A stretch of DNA of 64,000 bases from Streptomyces sp. NBC_00287. GTDB taxonomy: Bacteria > Actinomycetota > Actinomycetes > Streptomycetales > Streptomycetaceae. Below the pieces are notes generated by a model. That model worked only from the letters and a program-made list of their open reading frames with translations, did no database searches and was not told the DNA's origin. Location of the stretch: contig NZ_CP108053.1 of assembly GCF_036173105.1 (NCBI RefSeq), forward strand, positions 2,852,001 through 2,916,000, given 5' to 3'. Positions 42,456 to 51,458 of the stretch are shown here, piece by piece. The first letter of the stretch is position 1, and each line of letters opens with the position of its first letter. Both the position numbers and the translations under genes were made by a program.

Positions 42456-43289
42456 CTACTGGGCGCCCTCGGCCACCGGAGGTACGGTGACCAGCGCCTC
42501 CTTGAAGGCCGTCCCCTTCGGCGCCAGGCACACGAACCAGTCCACCGGTGACCCCTGCGCGGAGCGGATCAGTTCCTCGTCCGTGCTGCTCTCCTCGCCC
42601 TCGGGAGCCCTGCCCACCTCGGCGGTGGTGCCGTCCTTCCACTCGCAGGTGACGTGCTGGGCCGACTTGGCCACCTGACCGATCACCAGGCGCTGGGGAC
42701 CGTCGGTGTCCGGCACAAGGGGAATCGCGCCGGTCTGCAGGTCCCTGCCGGACATCGAGTCCGACGCCGGGATCCTGTTCTCCATCACCCCCGACGTCTC
42801 CCCTCCATAGCTGCGCTTCACGAAGTAGGTGACCGTACCGATCAGATCGGAGGGCACCTTGGCGTCCGTCGGCGTGCCGTTGGCTTCCGTCAGCGCATTC
42901 CACACGGTGTCCGCCTCCGCCTCATTGCGCGGCGTCGGCCACACGTCCACGAACACCGACCACTCCTTGCCCTCGTCCGTCCCGGTCGCCAGCGTGGTCC
43001 GGTACGGAGCAGACAGGTCCCGCTGCTCCGACGGCGAGGGCTGGGTGGCCACCTGCCCCCTGTCGTCGCCGCCCGGCAGCCCCGCCACCGCCACCGCTCC
43101 CGAGGTCCCCGCGATCACCAGCGCCGTAGCCGCCGCCACCGCCCACCTGCGTGCCCTGCGTCGGCGCCCGCCCCGAATCACCGCCTGCGTGGGGGCTATA
43201 CCGATCTCGACCTCGTCCGCCGCCTCGGCCAGCAGGAGGGCGATGTCCCTGTGTGTCATGTCGAGGTTCGTCTCCCGGTCCGCGCTCAT
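42456..43289 (-). CDS. Single-pass membrane partner of SigE-type sigma factor
   Basis: A 277-residue type II membrane protein. A short cytoplasmic part (residues 1-45, with HRDIALLLAEAADEVEIG) and a basic RRRRARR cluster lead to one helix (VAAATALVIAGTSGAVAVAG) and an outer domain of about 190 residues rich in Asp/Thr. The start overlaps the sigma-factor stop by 4 bases, the usual arrangement for an anti-sigma factor, but no ZAS zinc motif is present. It may be an anti-sigma or a CU044_5270-like partner. The outer domain would sense an envelope signal. Confidence 0.75.
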   Translation of the reverse strand: MSADRETNLDMTHRDIALLLAEAADEVEIGIAPTQAVIRGGRRRRARRWAVAAATALVIAGTSGAVAVAGLPGGDDRGQVATQPSPSEQRDLSAPYRTTLATGTDEGKEWSVFVDVWPTPRNEAEADTVWNALTEANGTPTDAKVPSDLIGTVTYFVKRSYGGETSGVMENRIPASDSMSGRDLQTGAIPLVPDTDGPQRLVIGQVAKSAQHVTCEWKDGTTAEVGRAPEGEESSTDEELIRSAQGSPVDWFVCLAPKGTAFKEALVTVPPVAEGAQ

Positions 43290-43834
43290 CGCATCCGCCC
43301 TCCGTACGTCACCGTCTCCGCCAGGCCCGGTATGGCGCGCAACTTCGCGATCCCCTTGGCCGCGTTGCTCTTCACCGCGCCGACGGAACAGCCCATCGCC
43401 TCCGCCGTCTGTGTCTCGGTCAGGTCCTCCCAGTAGCGCAGGACCACCGCCTCCCGCTGCCGGGGCGGCAGTTGGGCGAGCGCCTTCAACAGGACGCCCC
43501 GGTCGTCGGCCTGGGCGATGCGGTCACCGGTGTCGGGGACCTCGCGGACCAGGCCCGAGTCGTCCTTGGGCGCCAGGAACTCCTTGAGCCTTCTGCGGTG
43601 CTTGCGCGCGTGGGCGTTGATCATCACGCGCCGTACATACGCCTCCGGTTCATCGGCCGAGCCGACCCTGCGCCAGGCCACATAGACCTGTTCGAGAGTC
43701 GACTGGACCAAGTCCTCCGCGGCGTGCTGCTCCCCCGTGAGGAGAAATGCCGTGCGCATCAGCCGCGGCCAGCGGCCGGTGACGAAGCTCTGGAACTCCT
43801 CGTCCCGAGCCTGTGTCCGTTCCCCCATGGGCAC
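43286..43834 (-). CDS. SigE-family ECF RNA polymerase sigma factor
   Basis: A 182-residue group 4 sigma factor. Region 2 contains RLMRTAFLLTGEQHAAEDLV and YVAWRRVGSADEPEAYVRRV; region 4 contains LAQLPPRQREAVVLRYWEDL and AMGCSVGAVKSNAAKGIAKL. It is of the SigE/Strep subfamily and directs polymerase to a specific promoter set under cell-envelope or other stress. It is transcribed with the membrane protein whose gene overlaps its stop, presumably its regulator. Confidence 0.92.
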   Translation of the reverse strand: MPMGERTQARDEEFQSFVTGRWPRLMRTAFLLTGEQHAAEDLVQSTLEQVYVAWRRVGSADEPEAYVRRVMINAHARKHRRRLKEFLAPKDDSGLVREVPDTGDRIAQADDRGVLLKALAQLPPRQREAVVLRYWEDLTETQTAEAMGCSVGAVKSNAAKGIAKLRAIPGLAETVTYGGRMR

Positions 43835-43879
43835 CTCCTTGATGAATGAAGGAGTCCATGAGCCGCACGAACCGTTGCC

Positions 43880-45349
43880 TCACCCCGCCGATTTCCCCAC
43901 CGATTTCCCCACCGATTTCCCCGGCGCATTCTTCCGCGGCAGCCACACCAGCATCAGCAGCACCCCGGCCAGCAGCACTCCGGCGCCCGTGCGGAACACC
44001 AGCGCGTACCCCTCCGTCAGCGCCCGCGCCGTACCGCCGGAGCTGCTCTCGGTCCGGGCCGCCGCGATCGTCGACATCACCGCGAGGCCCAGCGAACCGC
44101 CCATCACCCGCGAGGTGTTCACCAGCCCCGACACCAGGCCCGCCTCCTGCGGCGGCGCCCCCGAGGTGGCCAGCGCGGCCAGCGGGGTCGCCGTAAGGCC
44201 CGCTCCGAGCATCATCAGGATCCCCGGGAACATGATCGCCGTGAGGTAGTTGCCGTCCACGGTCAGCAGCGACTGCCAGCCGAAACCGACCGCCGCGATG
44301 AGGGTGCCGAGCGCGGCCAGGTTGCGTGCGCCGAGCCGGGGCATCCATCGCGGCGCCATCTTGGAACCGACGATCACCGCCAGCGAACTCGGCACCAGCG
44401 CCAGACCGGCCTCCAGCGGTGTGTAGCCGAGCACGTTCTGCGCGTACAGCGTCATGAAGAACCACATGCAGAACATGGAGGAGCCGCACAGGAACATCGA
44501 CACGTTCGCCGAGGACACCGGTCGGCGTGCGAGCAGTCCGAGCGGCATCAGCGGCGCCGCCGTGCGCGCCTCCACGGCGAGGAACAGCCCGATCATGGCG
44601 AGCCCGGCGAGCAGCGGCACCAGCGTGGCCGTCGCCGTCCAGCCCTCGGCCTCGGTCTGCGAGATCCCGTACGCCAGTGTCGCGAGCCCCGCCGTCACCA
44701 GCACCGCGCCCGGCAGATCGAGCCGGCGTCCGTCCCCCGCGCGGCTCTCGGCCAGGTAGCGGGCGGCCCCGAACAGCACCACCGCGCCGATCGGCACGTT
44801 GATCAGCAGCACCCAGCGCCAGGACAGGACCTCGACCAGCAGTCCGCCGACCAGTCCGCCCGCCGCGCCGCCGCCCGCGCCCACCGCGGTCCAGGTCGCT
44901 ATGGCCCGCGCCCGGGCCGCGCCCTCCGGCACCGCTGAGGTGACGATGGTCAGCGTGGACGGCGCCAGCACGGCCGCGCCGAGCCCCTGCACCGCCCGCG
45001 CCACCAGCAACTGCCAGTCGTCCTGGGCGAGTCCGCCGCCGAGCGAGGCCAGCGTGAACAGGCCGAGCCCGACCAGGAACATTCGCTTGCGCCCGTAGAG
45101 GTCACCGGCCCGGCCGCCGAGCAGCATGAACCCGGCGAAGGCGATGGCGTAGGCGTTCACCACCCACTGCAGTCCCTGCTCGCTCAGCCCGAGCCCGGTG
45201 CGCATCGAGGGCAGTGCCGTGTTCACCACGGACACATCGAGCACGACCAGGAACTGCCCCGCACACGCGAGCGCCACCACCACCCAGGCGGGCGGCGTGG
45301 TGCGAGGGGGCACTTGGGTGACGCCGGCGGCTTCGAGCATGTCTGTCAT
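43880..45349 (-). CDS. MFS drug/proton antiporter (EmrB/QacA type, 14 helices)
   Basis: A 489-residue exporter of the DHA2 family. The motif C-like VLDVSVVNTALPSM at helix 1, motif A GGRAGDLYGRKRMF and GLGAAVLAPSTLTIVTSAVP are typical. It likely expels toxic hydrophobic compounds. The C-terminus ends in GKSVGKSVGKSAG, encoded by a 12-base tandem repeat, so the tail is poorly constrained. There is a 45-base gap to the sigma-factor start on the same strand. Confidence 0.92.
   Translation of the reverse strand: MTDMLEAAGVTQVPPRTTPPAWVVVALACAGQFLVVLDVSVVNTALPSMRTGLGLSEQGLQWVVNAYAIAFAGFMLLGGRAGDLYGRKRMFLVGLGLFTLASLGGGLAQDDWQLLVARAVQGLGAAVLAPSTLTIVTSAVPEGAARARAIATWTAVGAGGGAAGGLVGGLLVEVLSWRWVLLINVPIGAVVLFGAARYLAESRAGDGRRLDLPGAVLVTAGLATLAYGISQTEAEGWTATATLVPLLAGLAMIGLFLAVEARTAAPLMPLGLLARRPVSSANVSMFLCGSSMFCMWFFMTLYAQNVLGYTPLEAGLALVPSSLAVIVGSKMAPRWMPRLGARNLAALGTLIAAVGFGWQSLLTVDGNYLTAIMFPGILMMLGAGLTATPLAALATSGAPPQEAGLVSGLVNTSRVMGGSLGLAVMSTIAAARTESSSGGTARALTEGYALVFRTGAGVLLAGVLLMLVWLPRKNAPGKSVGKSVGKSAG
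43890..43925. repeat. 12-base tandem repeats at MFS gene 3' end
   Basis: GATTTCCCCACC (plus strand) occurs twice plus a partial third copy from 43890, encoding the GKSV units at the C-terminus of the minus-strand MFS gene. Confidence 0.88.
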
Positions 45350-45554
45350 GCTCTCAACCCGCTTACACCCCTGGCATCAGGTTTTGGCAGCGAATCCGCT
45401 CGGTCTCCGGACGTAGGTACGCGGACCGAGGTCCGCTCAACGCCCGCTCAATGCCCCTTCTCCGCCCCGGCGGATCCCCATGAGCAGGTCAAGATTTCGT
45501 TAGCTGGCCAAAGCATCGGAATAGTTGCCCGGGCGCACCGAGTTCAAGCTACAC

Positions 45555-47258
45555 ATGACACGTACGACCAACGACCGGCCCGCAGTCGTCCCCGTCCTCG
45601 CCTTCGCGGGCATCGTGGTCGCGGTGATGCAGACCCTGCTCGTGCCGGTCATCAAGGACCTGCCGCTGCTGCTGGACACCTCCCCCAGCAACGCCACCTG
45701 GGTCCTCACCTCCACCCTTCTCTCCGGCGCCGTCGCCACCCCGATCATGGGCCGCCTCGGCGACCTGTACGGCAAGCGACGCATGCTGGTCCTCAGCCTC
45801 GCCGTGATGGTGGCAGGCGCCCTGGTCAGCGCCGTCACCAGCGCCCTGATCCCGATGATCGTCGGCCGTACCCTGCAGGGCTTCGCGATGGGCGCGATCC
45901 CGCTCGGCATCGGCCTGATGCGCGACATGCTGCCCCGCGAGAAGCTCGGCTCGGCGATGGCCCTGATGAGTTCCTCGATCGGCGTCGGCGGCGGACTCGC
46001 GCTGCCCGCCGCGGCCCTGGTCGCCCAGAACTCCGACTGGCACGCCCTCTTCTACGGCGCCGCGGGCCTCGGCGTCCTGGCCATCGCCCTCACCCTCCTC
46101 GTCGTACCGGAGTCCCCGATGCGCGCCGAGGGCTCCTTCGACCTGCCGGGCGCGCTGGGCCTGTCCACCGGCCTGGTCCTCTTCCTCCTCCCGATCACCA
46201 AGGGCAGCGACTGGGGCTGGACCTCCACCACCACCCTCGGCCTGTTCGCCGCGTCCGCCGCCGTCCTGCTCCTGTGGGGCGTCTACGAGCTGCGCACCAA
46301 GGCCCCCCTGGTCGACCTGCGCACCACCGCCCGCCCCGCCGTCCTCTTCACCAACCTCGCCTCGATCATGGTCGGCGTCTCCTTCTACGTCGTCTCCCTG
46401 GTCCTCCCCCAGCTCCTCCAGCTGCCCGAGTCCACCGGCTACGGCCTCGGCCAGTCGATGGTCGTCGCGGGTCTGCTGGTCGCCCCGCTGGGCCTGACGA
46501 TGATGTTCACGGCCCCCGTCTACGCCCGCCTCTCGGCGAAGCACGGCCCCAAGTTCACCCTGATCCTGGGCCTGTTGATCATCGCCATCGGCTACGGCGC
46601 CGGCCTCGGCCTGATGAGCGCCGCCTGGCAGTCCCTCGTCATCGCGGTACTCCTCGGCGCGGGCATCGGCCTCGCCTACTCCTCGCTGCCCGCGCTGATC
46701 GTCGGCGCGGTCCCCGCCTCCGAGACGGGCGCGGCCAACGGCCTCAACACGCTGATGCGGTCCATCGGTACGTCCGTCTCCAGCGCCGTCATCGGCATGG
46801 TGCTGGCCAACACGGCGGACACCGTGAACGGCGTGGAGATCCCGACCATGCACGGCTTCCGCGTCTCCTTCCTGATCGCGACCGGCGCGGTGGCGGTCGG
46901 CCTGCTGCTCGCCCTGTTCCTGCCCAAGCCGAACCGCGAGCCCCAACTGCGCGCCAGCAGCGAGGAGGAGGCCAACCTCGCCCGCGCCGAGGAGGCCCTG
47001 CGCGGCTTCCGCGGCCGGGTCCTGGACGCCGCCGGCGCCCCGGTCGCCCGCGCCAAGGTCACCCTGATCGACCGCCGGGGCCGCCAGGCGGGCGCCACGC
47101 TCTCGGCGGAGGACGGCAGTTACACCCTCTCCGTCCCGGCCCAGGGCGCCTACGTCCTGGCCGCCAAGGCCAACGGCCACGGCCCGCACGCCTCTTCGGC
47201 GACCCACGCGGGCGACGACGGCACAGTCGACGTGGATCTGGCGCTGCCCACGCCCTGA
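45555..47258 (+). CDS. MFS transporter with C-terminal carboxypeptidase-regulatory-like domain
   Basis: A 567-residue protein: a DHA2-type MFS exporter (residues 1-455, with LGDLYGKRRMLVLS as motif A and GFAMGAIPLGIGLMRDML), fused to an acidic linker (EEEANLARAEEALRG). The beta-sandwich FRGRVLDAAGAPVARAKVTL follows, ending in a DGTVDVDLALP strand. That domain is the carboxypeptidase-regulatory-like (CarboxypepD_reg) fold, found in Streptomyces exporters and probably lying on the cytoplasmic face here. The ATG at 45555 is preferred over 45525. It is divergent from the other MFS exporter across 205 bases. Confidence 0.9.
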   Translation: MTRTTNDRPAVVPVLAFAGIVVAVMQTLLVPVIKDLPLLLDTSPSNATWVLTSTLLSGAVATPIMGRLGDLYGKRRMLVLSLAVMVAGALVSAVTSALIPMIVGRTLQGFAMGAIPLGIGLMRDMLPREKLGSAMALMSSSIGVGGGLALPAAALVAQNSDWHALFYGAAGLGVLAIALTLLVVPESPMRAEGSFDLPGALGLSTGLVLFLLPITKGSDWGWTSTTTLGLFAASAAVLLLWGVYELRTKAPLVDLRTTARPAVLFTNLASIMVGVSFYVVSLVLPQLLQLPESTGYGLGQSMVVAGLLVAPLGLTMMFTAPVYARLSAKHGPKFTLILGLLIIAIGYGAGLGLMSAAWQSLVIAVLLGAGIGLAYSSLPALIVGAVPASETGAANGLNTLMRSIGTSVSSAVIGMVLANTADTVNGVEIPTMHGFRVSFLIATGAVAVGLLLALFLPKPNREPQLRASSEEEANLARAEEALRGFRGRVLDAAGAPVARAKVTLIDRRGRQAGATLSAEDGSYTLSVPAQGAYVLAAKANGHGPHASSATHAGDDGTVDVDLALPTP

Positions 47259-47379
47259 TCGACCCGAGAAGATCTCTTCGCCGCGAATACACCCGCCGTT
47301 CACGGTGAGAAGAGCTCCCCCACGCACCATCCGTCTCTGTGATCTTCCTGTGACCGGGGGCGTTTGGAGCGGGGTGGAG

Positions 47380-48363
47380 ATGACAGGGACCGTTTTCCGG
47401 TGCGCGGACGTGCCCGCGCAGGACAGACTCGCCTACTGGCGCGAGGGGGTCGGCCGCACCGCCGCTCCCCTGGACGTCACCAGTGATTACGCCGCCGACT
47501 ACCGGGCGGAGTTACGCCTGCGGGACCTGGGACCGGTGTCGGCGTGGTCGGCCTCGTTCCTGCCCTCGCGCTATCTGCGCACCGCCCGCATGGTGCGCCG
47601 CTCCGACCCGGAGATCCTCCATCTGAGGCTGGTCCTGGGCGGCACTCTCGCCTTCGAGCACGGCGGCCGGAGCACCGTCTTCGGCCCGAACGACCTCTAT
47701 CTGGCCGACAGTTCACTCCCCGGCGACCTGCGTTCGTACGACGACAAGGACGGCCGGATGCTCAAGATCCTCGGCGTCGAGGTGCCCAAGGTGCTGCTCC
47801 CGGTGCCGCCGAACCGGGAATTGCTCGGCAGACCCCTGCCGGGGCGGACCGGGGTCGGCGCGCTGCTGGGCGAATTCCTCACCGGCCTGGAGCGGCAGGC
47901 CGCCCACCTGGGTCCGTCCGACACCTCGCGTCTGGGCATGATCCTGGTCGACCTGATGTCGGCCTGGATCGCCCAGACACTGGAGGCGGAGGACGCCCTG
48001 CCGCCGGAGACCCGGCACCGCGCGATGGTCGAGCGCATCCGCGCGTTCATACGGCAGCGGCTGCACGACCCGGAGCTGACCCCGCCCGTGATCGCCGCCG
48101 CGCACCACATCTCCCTCAGCTATCTGCACCGCATCTTCCAGCAGGCGGCGGGCGGCGAGACGGTCGCCGCCTGGATCCGCCGCCAGCGTCTGGAGGGCGC
48201 CCGCCACGATCTCGCCGACCCGGCGCACAGCCGCACCCCGATCCACGCCATCGCCGCCCGCTGGGGCCTGCCCCGCGCCTCCGACTTCTCCCGAGGATTC
48301 CGCGCCGCCTACGGAGTCCCGCCGAGCGAGTACCGGCAACGGGCGCTGCTCGCGGCCCAGTAG
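47380..48363 (+). CDS. AraC-family regulator (AraC-binding-like domain)
   Basis: A 327-residue AraC/XylS regulator. The N-terminal cupin-like sensing domain (residues 1-170, for example DPEILHLRLVLGGTLAFEHG) is followed by a double helix-turn-helix: HHISLSYLHRIFQQAAGGET, AWIRRQRLEGARHDL, and RASDFSRGFRAAYGVPPSEY as the family signature. ATG 47380 lies after TTTGGAGCGGGGTGGAG; a GTG two codons earlier is an alternative. The effector is unknown. Confidence 0.9.
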   Translation: MTGTVFRCADVPAQDRLAYWREGVGRTAAPLDVTSDYAADYRAELRLRDLGPVSAWSASFLPSRYLRTARMVRRSDPEILHLRLVLGGTLAFEHGGRSTVFGPNDLYLADSSLPGDLRSYDDKDGRMLKILGVEVPKVLLPVPPNRELLGRPLPGRTGVGALLGEFLTGLERQAAHLGPSDTSRLGMILVDLMSAWIAQTLEAEDALPPETRHRAMVERIRAFIRQRLHDPELTPPVIAAAHHISLSYLHRIFQQAAGGETVAAWIRRQRLEGARHDLADPAHSRTPIHAIAARWGLPRASDFSRGFRAAYGVPPSEYRQRALLAAQ

Positions 48364-48469
48364 ACCCACCGTCAAGTCGCAGTGGACCCATTGCTAACGA
48401 CATCACCACATGTCGACTCGCATTCTGATCGGGCACCAGCGACCACCCCCTACACCGACGGAGCTCACC

Positions 48470-48970
48470 ATGCCCGTGAAGACCCTGACGAAGATCGCCG
48501 CCGTCGCCGCGACGGCCGTGTGCGCCGTGTCCTTCTCCGCCACCGCCCACGCGGAGGACGACTACCGGCCCTTGGAGAACCGGTCCACCGGCAAGTGTCT
48601 GGCGGTGCCCAACTCCAGCCAGACGGCCGGTACGGGCCTGATCCAGTGGGAGTGCAACAACTTCTCCGAGCAGGACTGGACGCTGACAGGCGTCGCCGGG
48701 GGCGACGGCAACCGGTACATCATCAGAAACCTCAACAGCAAGCTGTGCATCGCCATCCCCAACTCCAGCACGACGCTGGGCACCCAGGCCGTTCAGTGGG
48801 GCTGCGACTCCCGCAAGACCGAGCAGGTCTTCATCAAGGACAGCTGGGGCCGGCTGCGCAATCTCAACAGCGACCTGTGCCTGGCGGTCCCGAACTCCAG
48901 CACGGCCAACGGCACCGAGATCATCCAGTGGACCTGCACCGAGAACTTCAACCAGCGGTGGGTCTACTGA
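48470..48970 (+). CDS. Secreted ricin-type beta-trefoil lectin
   Basis: A 166-residue exported protein. The signal peptide (VKTLTKIAAVAATAVCAVSF, cleaved after AHA) is followed by a single R-type lectin domain of three repeats, each with KCLAVPNSS or LCIAIPNSS and a QW/QxW-type strand (GLIQWECNN, AVQWGCDS, IIQWTC) and ending NQRWVY. Such domains bind galactose or xylan-type sugars outside the cell. ATG 48470 is preceded by GACGGAG. It is the first of a lectin-lectin-sialidase series. Confidence 0.88.
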   Translation: MPVKTLTKIAAVAATAVCAVSFSATAHAEDDYRPLENRSTGKCLAVPNSSQTAGTGLIQWECNNFSEQDWTLTGVAGGDGNRYIIRNLNSKLCIAIPNSSTTLGTQAVQWGCDSRKTEQVFIKDSWGRLRNLNSDLCLAVPNSSTANGTEIIQWTCTENFNQRWVY

Positions 48971-49008
48971 CATCCGCCCGTTGAAGTGACGAAGGAATCT
49001 TCTCTGTC

Positions 49009-49533
49009 ATGAACCTGCACAGAAAGGCGGCCGCCGTCCTGGCGGCCGCCGCCCTTATCTGCGCGCCCGTCCTGACGGGATCGTCGCTGACCGGCTCGGT
49101 GCCGGCCGCCGCGGCCGCCGAAGCCGTCGTCAACGCCCGCCTGTTCAACCAGGGCACCGGCTTCTGCCTGGCCAACCCCGCGTCCAACCCGGACAACGGC
49201 ACCGTGATGGTCCAGTGGACGTGCAGCTACAGCGAAAGCAACTACTGGTCGCTCCAGCCGATGACGGGCGGCGGCTACCACGTCGTCAACAAGGCCAGCG
49301 GCAAGTGCCTGGCCATCCCGGGCGGCGACCCCACCCCCGGCGTCAAGGCCATCCAGTGGGGCTGCGGCACCGAGCAGGGCGATGAGCAGGTCTGGCTCCA
49401 CGACGGCGACGAGCGCCTGAAGAACGCCAAGACCGGCCTCTGCCTCGCCATCCCCAACACCAGCCCGACCGTCGGCATCCAGGCCGTCCAGTGGGGCTGC
49501 GGCACGAACAAGGACCAGCAATGGCTGTGGTAA
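49009..49533 (+). CDS. Secreted ricin-type beta-trefoil lectin, second copy
   Basis: A 174-residue paralogue of the preceding lectin. It has a signal peptide with an AAAVLAAAALICAPVL core cleaved near AAAAEA, then three trefoil repeats (GTGFCLANPASN, GKCLAIPGGD, GLCLAIPNTS) with matching WTC, WGC and QQWLW strands. The following sialidase-like gene starts inside its 3' end (13-base overlap), so both are made from one mRNA, and lectin and enzyme may act on the same glycan. Confidence 0.88.
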   Translation: MNLHRKAAAVLAAAALICAPVLTGSSLTGSVPAAAAAEAVVNARLFNQGTGFCLANPASNPDNGTVMVQWTCSYSESNYWSLQPMTGGGYHVVNKASGKCLAIPGGDPTPGVKAIQWGCGTEQGDEQVWLHDGDERLKNAKTGLCLAIPNTSPTVGIQAVQWGCGTNKDQQWLW

Positions 49534-50669
49534 CCCGCAAGCGGGCCGTGCCCGCGCTTCTGACCGCGCTGGTCCTGGCCGTCGTGGCCGGCCTCCTGCT
49601 GCCCGGACCGGCCTCCGCCGAGGGCACGTCGAGCGAGTCGGTCGCCCACATCCAGGCGACGACCGAGGGCGACGGCCCCCGCACCCCCGACATCATCGCC
49701 ACCAGCGCGAACAACGCGGTCGTGGCCTGGCGGGAGGGGATCGTGCCGGGCCAGGTCGACCACGGCCACATCCGGTACGCGTACACCACCAACGGCGGCG
49801 CGAACTGGAGCCACCCGCAGGTCCTCGCCCAGGACACCAGCGAGTACTCCTGGCACTTCGTGGTCCTCTACCAGAACGGCAGCGAGCTCTTCGCCTACCT
49901 CGGCCGGACCAAGTCGTCCGCCGACAACAACTCGGGCCTGCCGATCGACGCCATCGTGGTCAAGCGCAGCACCGACGAGGGCCACACCTGGCAGAACTAC
50001 CCCGTCACCATGCCGCTCGACCTCCCGGACACGACCGCCGACGAGGGACTCGCGAACCTCATCTTCGCCGGACGTCCGGTCAAGCTCGCGAACGGCAAGC
50101 ACGTCATCCCGTTCTGGGCCTCGGGCCGCGAGAACGGCGTGCTGATCTCCTCGGACCTGAAGACCTGGACGGCCGGCGGCATCGTGCCCGACCCGTCGAA
50201 CCTCGACGCCGCCGAACCCCAGATCGCCGTCTCGCAGGACGACCCGAACAAGCTGGTCATGGTCGCCCGCAGCATCGGCACCCAGACCCGCGCGGCGACG
50301 GCCACCAGTTCCGACGGCGGCCTGACCTGGACCCCCTTCACGCTCGACAGCAACCTGCCGAGCCTGAACTCCAAGGTCCAGTTCATCAAGGACAGCAACG
50401 GCCAGTACCTGTCCCTTTACAACACCGCCACCAACCGCGACATCCTGAACTACAAGACGAAACGCCCCGGCGCCGCCTGGAGCGCGGGCAAGTTCTTCGC
50501 CAACGGCGCGACGGCCGACAAGGACCCCGATCAGCAGGGCACCACGGGCGCGGGCTGGGACACGTACCCGATGGCCGACGAGTACGCCCCGGGCAAGTTC
50601 TACGTCGCCTGGGAATTCGACACCTCACGGATCAAGGTGAACAAGCTGGACATCTCGGACGCACCCTGA
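49521..50669 (+). CDS. Secreted sialidase/BNR-repeat glycoside hydrolase
   Basis: A 382-residue exported six-bladed propeller. The signal peptide (RKRAVPALLTALVLAVVAGL, cleaved after ASA) is followed by Asp-box repeats TTNGGANWSHP, STDEGHTWQNYP and SSDGGLTWTPF. IIATSANNAVVAWREG resembles the blade that holds the first Arg of exo-glycosidases. It probably releases terminal sugars from extracellular glycans, though the exact glycoside is unknown. ATG 49521 overlaps the lectin gene out of frame. A strong terminator follows 43 bases after the stop. Confidence 0.85.
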   Translation: MAVVTRKRAVPALLTALVLAVVAGLLLPGPASAEGTSSESVAHIQATTEGDGPRTPDIIATSANNAVVAWREGIVPGQVDHGHIRYAYTTNGGANWSHPQVLAQDTSEYSWHFVVLYQNGSELFAYLGRTKSSADNNSGLPIDAIVVKRSTDEGHTWQNYPVTMPLDLPDTTADEGLANLIFAGRPVKLANGKHVIPFWASGRENGVLISSDLKTWTAGGIVPDPSNLDAAEPQIAVSQDDPNKLVMVARSIGTQTRAATATSSDGGLTWTPFTLDSNLPSLNSKVQFIKDSNGQYLSLYNTATNRDILNYKTKRPGAAWSAGKFFANGATADKDPDQQGTTGAGWDTYPMADEYAPGKFYVAWEFDTSRIKVNKLDISDAP

Positions 50670-50712
50670 TCCTTCCGGCGCCCTGACCCTTTCCGCGCCT
50701 TGATCCAGCCCG

Positions 50713-50751
50713 CCGTACCCCCCGGTAGCTCGCCGACCGGGGGGTACGGCA
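50713..50751 (+). terminator. Perfect 15-base hairpin terminator
   Basis: GCCGTACCCCCCGGT (50713-50727) pairs perfectly with ACCGGGGGGTACGGC (50737-50751) across a 9-base loop, ending the lectin-sialidase transcript. Confidence 0.85.
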
Positions 50752-50791
50752 GCATGGGGCGCCGAAACCCTCGCACGACCGAAAGGCCCTC

Positions 50792-51436
50792 ATGAAGCCG
50801 GAGCCCGAGATCCTGGCCGCGTTCGAGGCGGCGAAGGGGTTCATGCCGGTCGGCGAGGGCCTCGCGCTCTACGCGGCGGCGATGGAGGCAGGCGGGCTCG
50901 GCCTGCCCCTCCTCGAGGTCGGCACCTACTGCGGCCGCTCCACGATCCTCCTGGCCGACGCGGCCCGCGCCGCCGACGTGACGGCCCTCACCGTCGACCA
51001 CCACCGCGGCAGCGAGGAGCAGCAGCCGGGCTGGGAGTACCACGACCCGGAGACGGTCGACCCCGAGCTGGGCCTGATGGACACGCTCCCGACGTTCCGC
51101 CGCACCCTCCACCGGGCGGGCCTGGAGGACCACGTGATCGCCATGGTCGGCCGTTCCCCGCAGATCGCGAAGGTCTGGACCTCCCCCCTCGGCCTGGTCT
51201 TCATCGACGGCGGCCACACCGACGAGCACGCCACCGCGGACTACGAGGGCTGGGCCCCCCATGTGGCCGAAGGCGGCCTGCTGCTGATCCACGACGTGTT
51301 CCCGAACCCGCTGGACGAATTCACGGGCCAGGCCCCGTACCGCGTATACCTGCGCGCCCTCGCCTCGGGAGCCTTCGAGGAGATCTCCGTCACCGACTCG
51401 CTGCGTGTGCTGCGGCGAACGGGGGCGGGGACCTGA
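50792..51436 (+). CDS. Class I SAM-dependent methyltransferase-like protein
   Basis: A 214-residue methyltransferase of the catechol O-methyltransferase/macrocin-like type. The SAM loop is LLEVGTYCGRSTILLADAAR, acidic VTALTVDHHRGSE follows, and GLVFIDGGHTDEHATADYEG holds the metal-binding Asp/His typical of class I O-methyltransferases. A late LLLIHDVFPNP motif is also usual. The substrate is unknown. It stands alone between a terminator and the amidase gene; ATG 50792 follows CGAAAGG. Confidence 0.85.
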   Translation: MKPEPEILAAFEAAKGFMPVGEGLALYAAAMEAGGLGLPLLEVGTYCGRSTILLADAARAADVTALTVDHHRGSEEQQPGWEYHDPETVDPELGLMDTLPTFRRTLHRAGLEDHVIAMVGRSPQIAKVWTSPLGLVFIDGGHTDEHATADYEGWAPHVAEGGLLLIHDVFPNPLDEFTGQAPYRVYLRALASGAFEEISVTDSLRVLRRTGAGT

Positions 51437-51458
51437 GGGCCCGGTTAGAGTCGCAGAC

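Noticed and set aside
45525..45555. Earlier start for the MFS exporter at 45525
   Set aside because: The ten added residues precede the usual exporter start and have no ribosome-binding site.
45314..47308. 664-codon open frame over the second MFS gene
   Set aside because: It is the +1 shadow of the MFS transporter; composition is Arg/Pro/His-rich and without membrane helices.
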